Source: Clostridia bacterium (lineage in GTDB: Bacteria > Bacillota > Clostridia > Christensenellales > CAG-138). Taken from it: a stretch of DNA of 64,000 bases. Positions within the stretch are counted from its first letter, which is position 1. Every line of letters begins with the position of its first letter. The DNA is taken from positions 319,476-383,475 of the forward strand of contig JAFWOT010000012.1 in assembly GCA_017509785.1 (NCBI GenBank), written 5' to 3'. Both the position numbers and the translations under genes were made by a program. The notes under the pieces were generated by a model. The model was not told the DNA's origin and did no database searches. It worked only from the letters and a program-made list of their open reading frames with translations. This document shows positions 63,786 to 64,000 of this stretch, piece after piece.

Positions 63786-64000
63786 ATGCAGAACATAGAA
63801 AAATACATTGACCATACCCTGCTGAAGCCCGAAGCGACCGCCGACGCGATAAGAAAGCTCTGCGCCGAGGCAAAGGAGCACGGCTTTATGAGCGTCTGCG
63901 TAAATACCTCCCGCTGCGAGCTCGCCTCGAAGGAGCTTGAAGGCTCCGGAGTCAAGACCTGCTGTGTAGTGGGGTTCCCTCTCGGCGCGATGGCGACGGA
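63786..64000 (+). CDS. deoC: Deoxyribose-phosphate aldolase, N-terminal part
   Basis: The frame is open at the right edge, so about 71 residues are visible. [27 protein letters not shown] and [11 protein letters not shown] are the DeoC N-terminal motifs. TGGAGGAAAA lies upstream of the ATG. It cleaves deoxyribose-5-phosphate to acetaldehyde and glyceraldehyde-3-phosphate. The active-site lysine is outside the window. Confidence 0.93.
   Translation, partial: MQNIEKYIDHTLLKPEATADAIRKLCAEAKEHGFMSVCVNTSRCELASKELEGSGVKTCCVVGFPLGAMAT

Overview
The window reads as chromosomal DNA from an anaerobic, low-energy-metabolism member of the Clostridia (Bacillota), probably an uncultured gut-type lineage. 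The G+C content looks to be in the upper fifties by eye. Indicators are a complete Rnf complex, a CarD / PIN-TRAM pair, CwlD and DacF-type wall enzymes, a TrkAH potassium system, a PotABCD operon led by an XRE-cupin regulator, a fused NadD-YqeK, and fermentative histidine degradation through formiminotransferase. I cannot name the genus from sequence alone. I saw no CRISPR array, insertion sequence, integrase or phage gene. Coding density is high and most gaps hold a promoter and/or a terminator hairpin.

Layout. 1-1.7 kb: end of a CarD-type regulator, a PIN/TRAM membrane protein, then tRNA-Ser(UGA) and tRNA-Ser(GCU) behind a strong promoter, followed by a non-coding stretch full of hairpins. 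1.9-4.8 kb: trkA-trkH. 4.9-10.8 kb (minus): rnfCDGEAB followed by a NusG-domain-II protein and a Gx transporter. 11-14.4 kb: a DUF3810 protease-like protein, a small lipoprotein, a DUF421-DUF4363 pair. 13.8-15.8 kb (minus): glmM plus a left-handed beta-helix protein. 16-18.9 kb: a degenerate S11 peptidase homologue and CwlD. 18.9-22.9 kb (minus): ddl-murF-patatin-DUF2284. 23-27.8 kb (minus): XRE regulator-potABCD.

28-39.5 kb: an unrecognised protein (minus), an RpiR regulator, a PHP phosphatase, asnS, a phosphohexomutase, a DUF4349 lipoprotein, a GntR regulator divergent from a cdsB-like Fe-S lyase, folD and two GNAT acetyltransferases. 39.5-46 kb (minus): hutH-hutU-ftcD-hutI-fchA, a full route from histidine to glutamate and methenyl-THF. 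46-47.7 kb: a SPOR protein and an orphan BlaI/MecI repressor. 47.7-52.2 kb (minus): nadD/yqeK-rsfS-dnaX-hisS. 52.3-62.3 kb: an unknown membrane protein, nth-obg (minus), a divergent pair of small unknown proteins, a methyltransferase-hslO-TPR-rlmL operon (minus), and DacF (minus). 62.4-64 kb: an HMA-domain protein, mnmA, and the start of deoC, cut by the window edge.

Most notable observations. (1) Three minus-strand transcription units (nadD/yqeK, nth, a methyltransferase) each have a sigma-A-like promoter with a 17-bp spacer and exactly six bases between the -10 box and the ATG, with no Shine-Dalgarno sequence, which predicts leaderless mRNAs. (2) The S11 peptidase homologue at 16-18 kb has lost the lysine of SxxK and the SxN and KTG motifs, while the one at 60-62 kb keeps all three. 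(3) FolD lacks the lysine and glutamine needed for cyclohydrolase activity, while a stand-alone cyclohydrolase/cyclodeaminase lies nearby. (4) Operator-like palindromes overlap or flank the promoters of the XRE, GntR and BlaI regulators. (5) A terminator hairpin overlaps the ribosome-binding site of cwlD, and another sits directly before the NusG-II start.
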